A stretch of DNA of 29,415 bases from TMED27 sp045106175 (GTDB taxonomy: Bacteria > Pseudomonadota > Alphaproteobacteria > Micavibrionales > Micavibrionaceae): assembly GCA_045106175.1 (NCBI GenBank), contig JBGCEF010000070.1, positions 1 to 29,415 of the forward strand, read 5' to 3'. A program made the position numbers and the translations under genes. Each line of letters begins with the position of its first letter. Position 1 is the first letter of the stretch. Below the pieces are notes generated by a model that saw nothing but the letters and a program-made list of their open reading frames with translations, was not told the DNA's origin and ran no database searches. Positions 29,377-29,415 of this stretch are shown in pieces.

Positions 29377-29415
29377 CGTCTCAACAGAAAAATAACTCCT
29401 ATCACCAATACGAAC

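Overview
The window reads as chromosomal DNA of an AT-rich, free-living-type alphaproteobacterium. The evidence is a near-complete nuo (complex I) locus with extra reading frames between subunits, a tig-clpP-lon-hupB cluster, a GlnA with an adenylylation-type tyrosine, and four tRNAs that all encode CCA. Many genes lack a clear Shine-Dalgarno sequence. I cannot name the genus. No insertion sequence, phage module, CRISPR array or rRNA gene is visible.

Layout, 1-16786: the minus strand carries the start of nuoL, then nuoK, nuoJ, an unknown secreted or anchored protein, nuoI, nuoH, a MazG-like NTP pyrophosphohydrolase, a TerD-like protein and nuoG. The upstream half is nuoF, nuoE, nuoD, a small membrane protein, nuoC, nuoB and nuoA. 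Between nuoG and nuoF, on the opposite strand, sits a 4.8-kb block: a PurS-PurL fusion, a separate PurQ, a membrane protein that looks like a sensor lacking its output domain, and an unknown 142-residue protein. Complex I must therefore be expressed from at least two transcription units, nuoA-F and nuoG onward. The second starts from a 92-bp divergent region shared with purL. Upstream of nuoA lie a single-domain response regulator and dihydroorotase (pyrC).

Layout, 16787-21000: pyrC, tRNA-Asp(GTC), alanine dehydrogenase, tRNA-Val(TAC) and two adjacent unrecognised proteins, all on the minus strand, ending at the strong hupB terminator.

Layout, 21000-26763: hupB, lon, clpP and tig on the minus strand form the usual proteostasis cluster, but clpX is absent from its normal place between clpP and lon. 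Lon has a candidate heat-shock (sigma-32) promoter. A small plus-strand unknown gene lies between clpP and tig. tRNA-His(GTG) follows.

Layout, 26764-29415: tRNA-Leu(TAG) and glutamine synthetase glnA on the plus strand, with a cluster of TGCAA dyads in front of glnA, then a converging unknown 268-residue protein.

The most unusual content is the set of non-subunit genes tightly overlapped into the nuo locus (TerD-like plus MazG-like) and the purine cassette that splits it.
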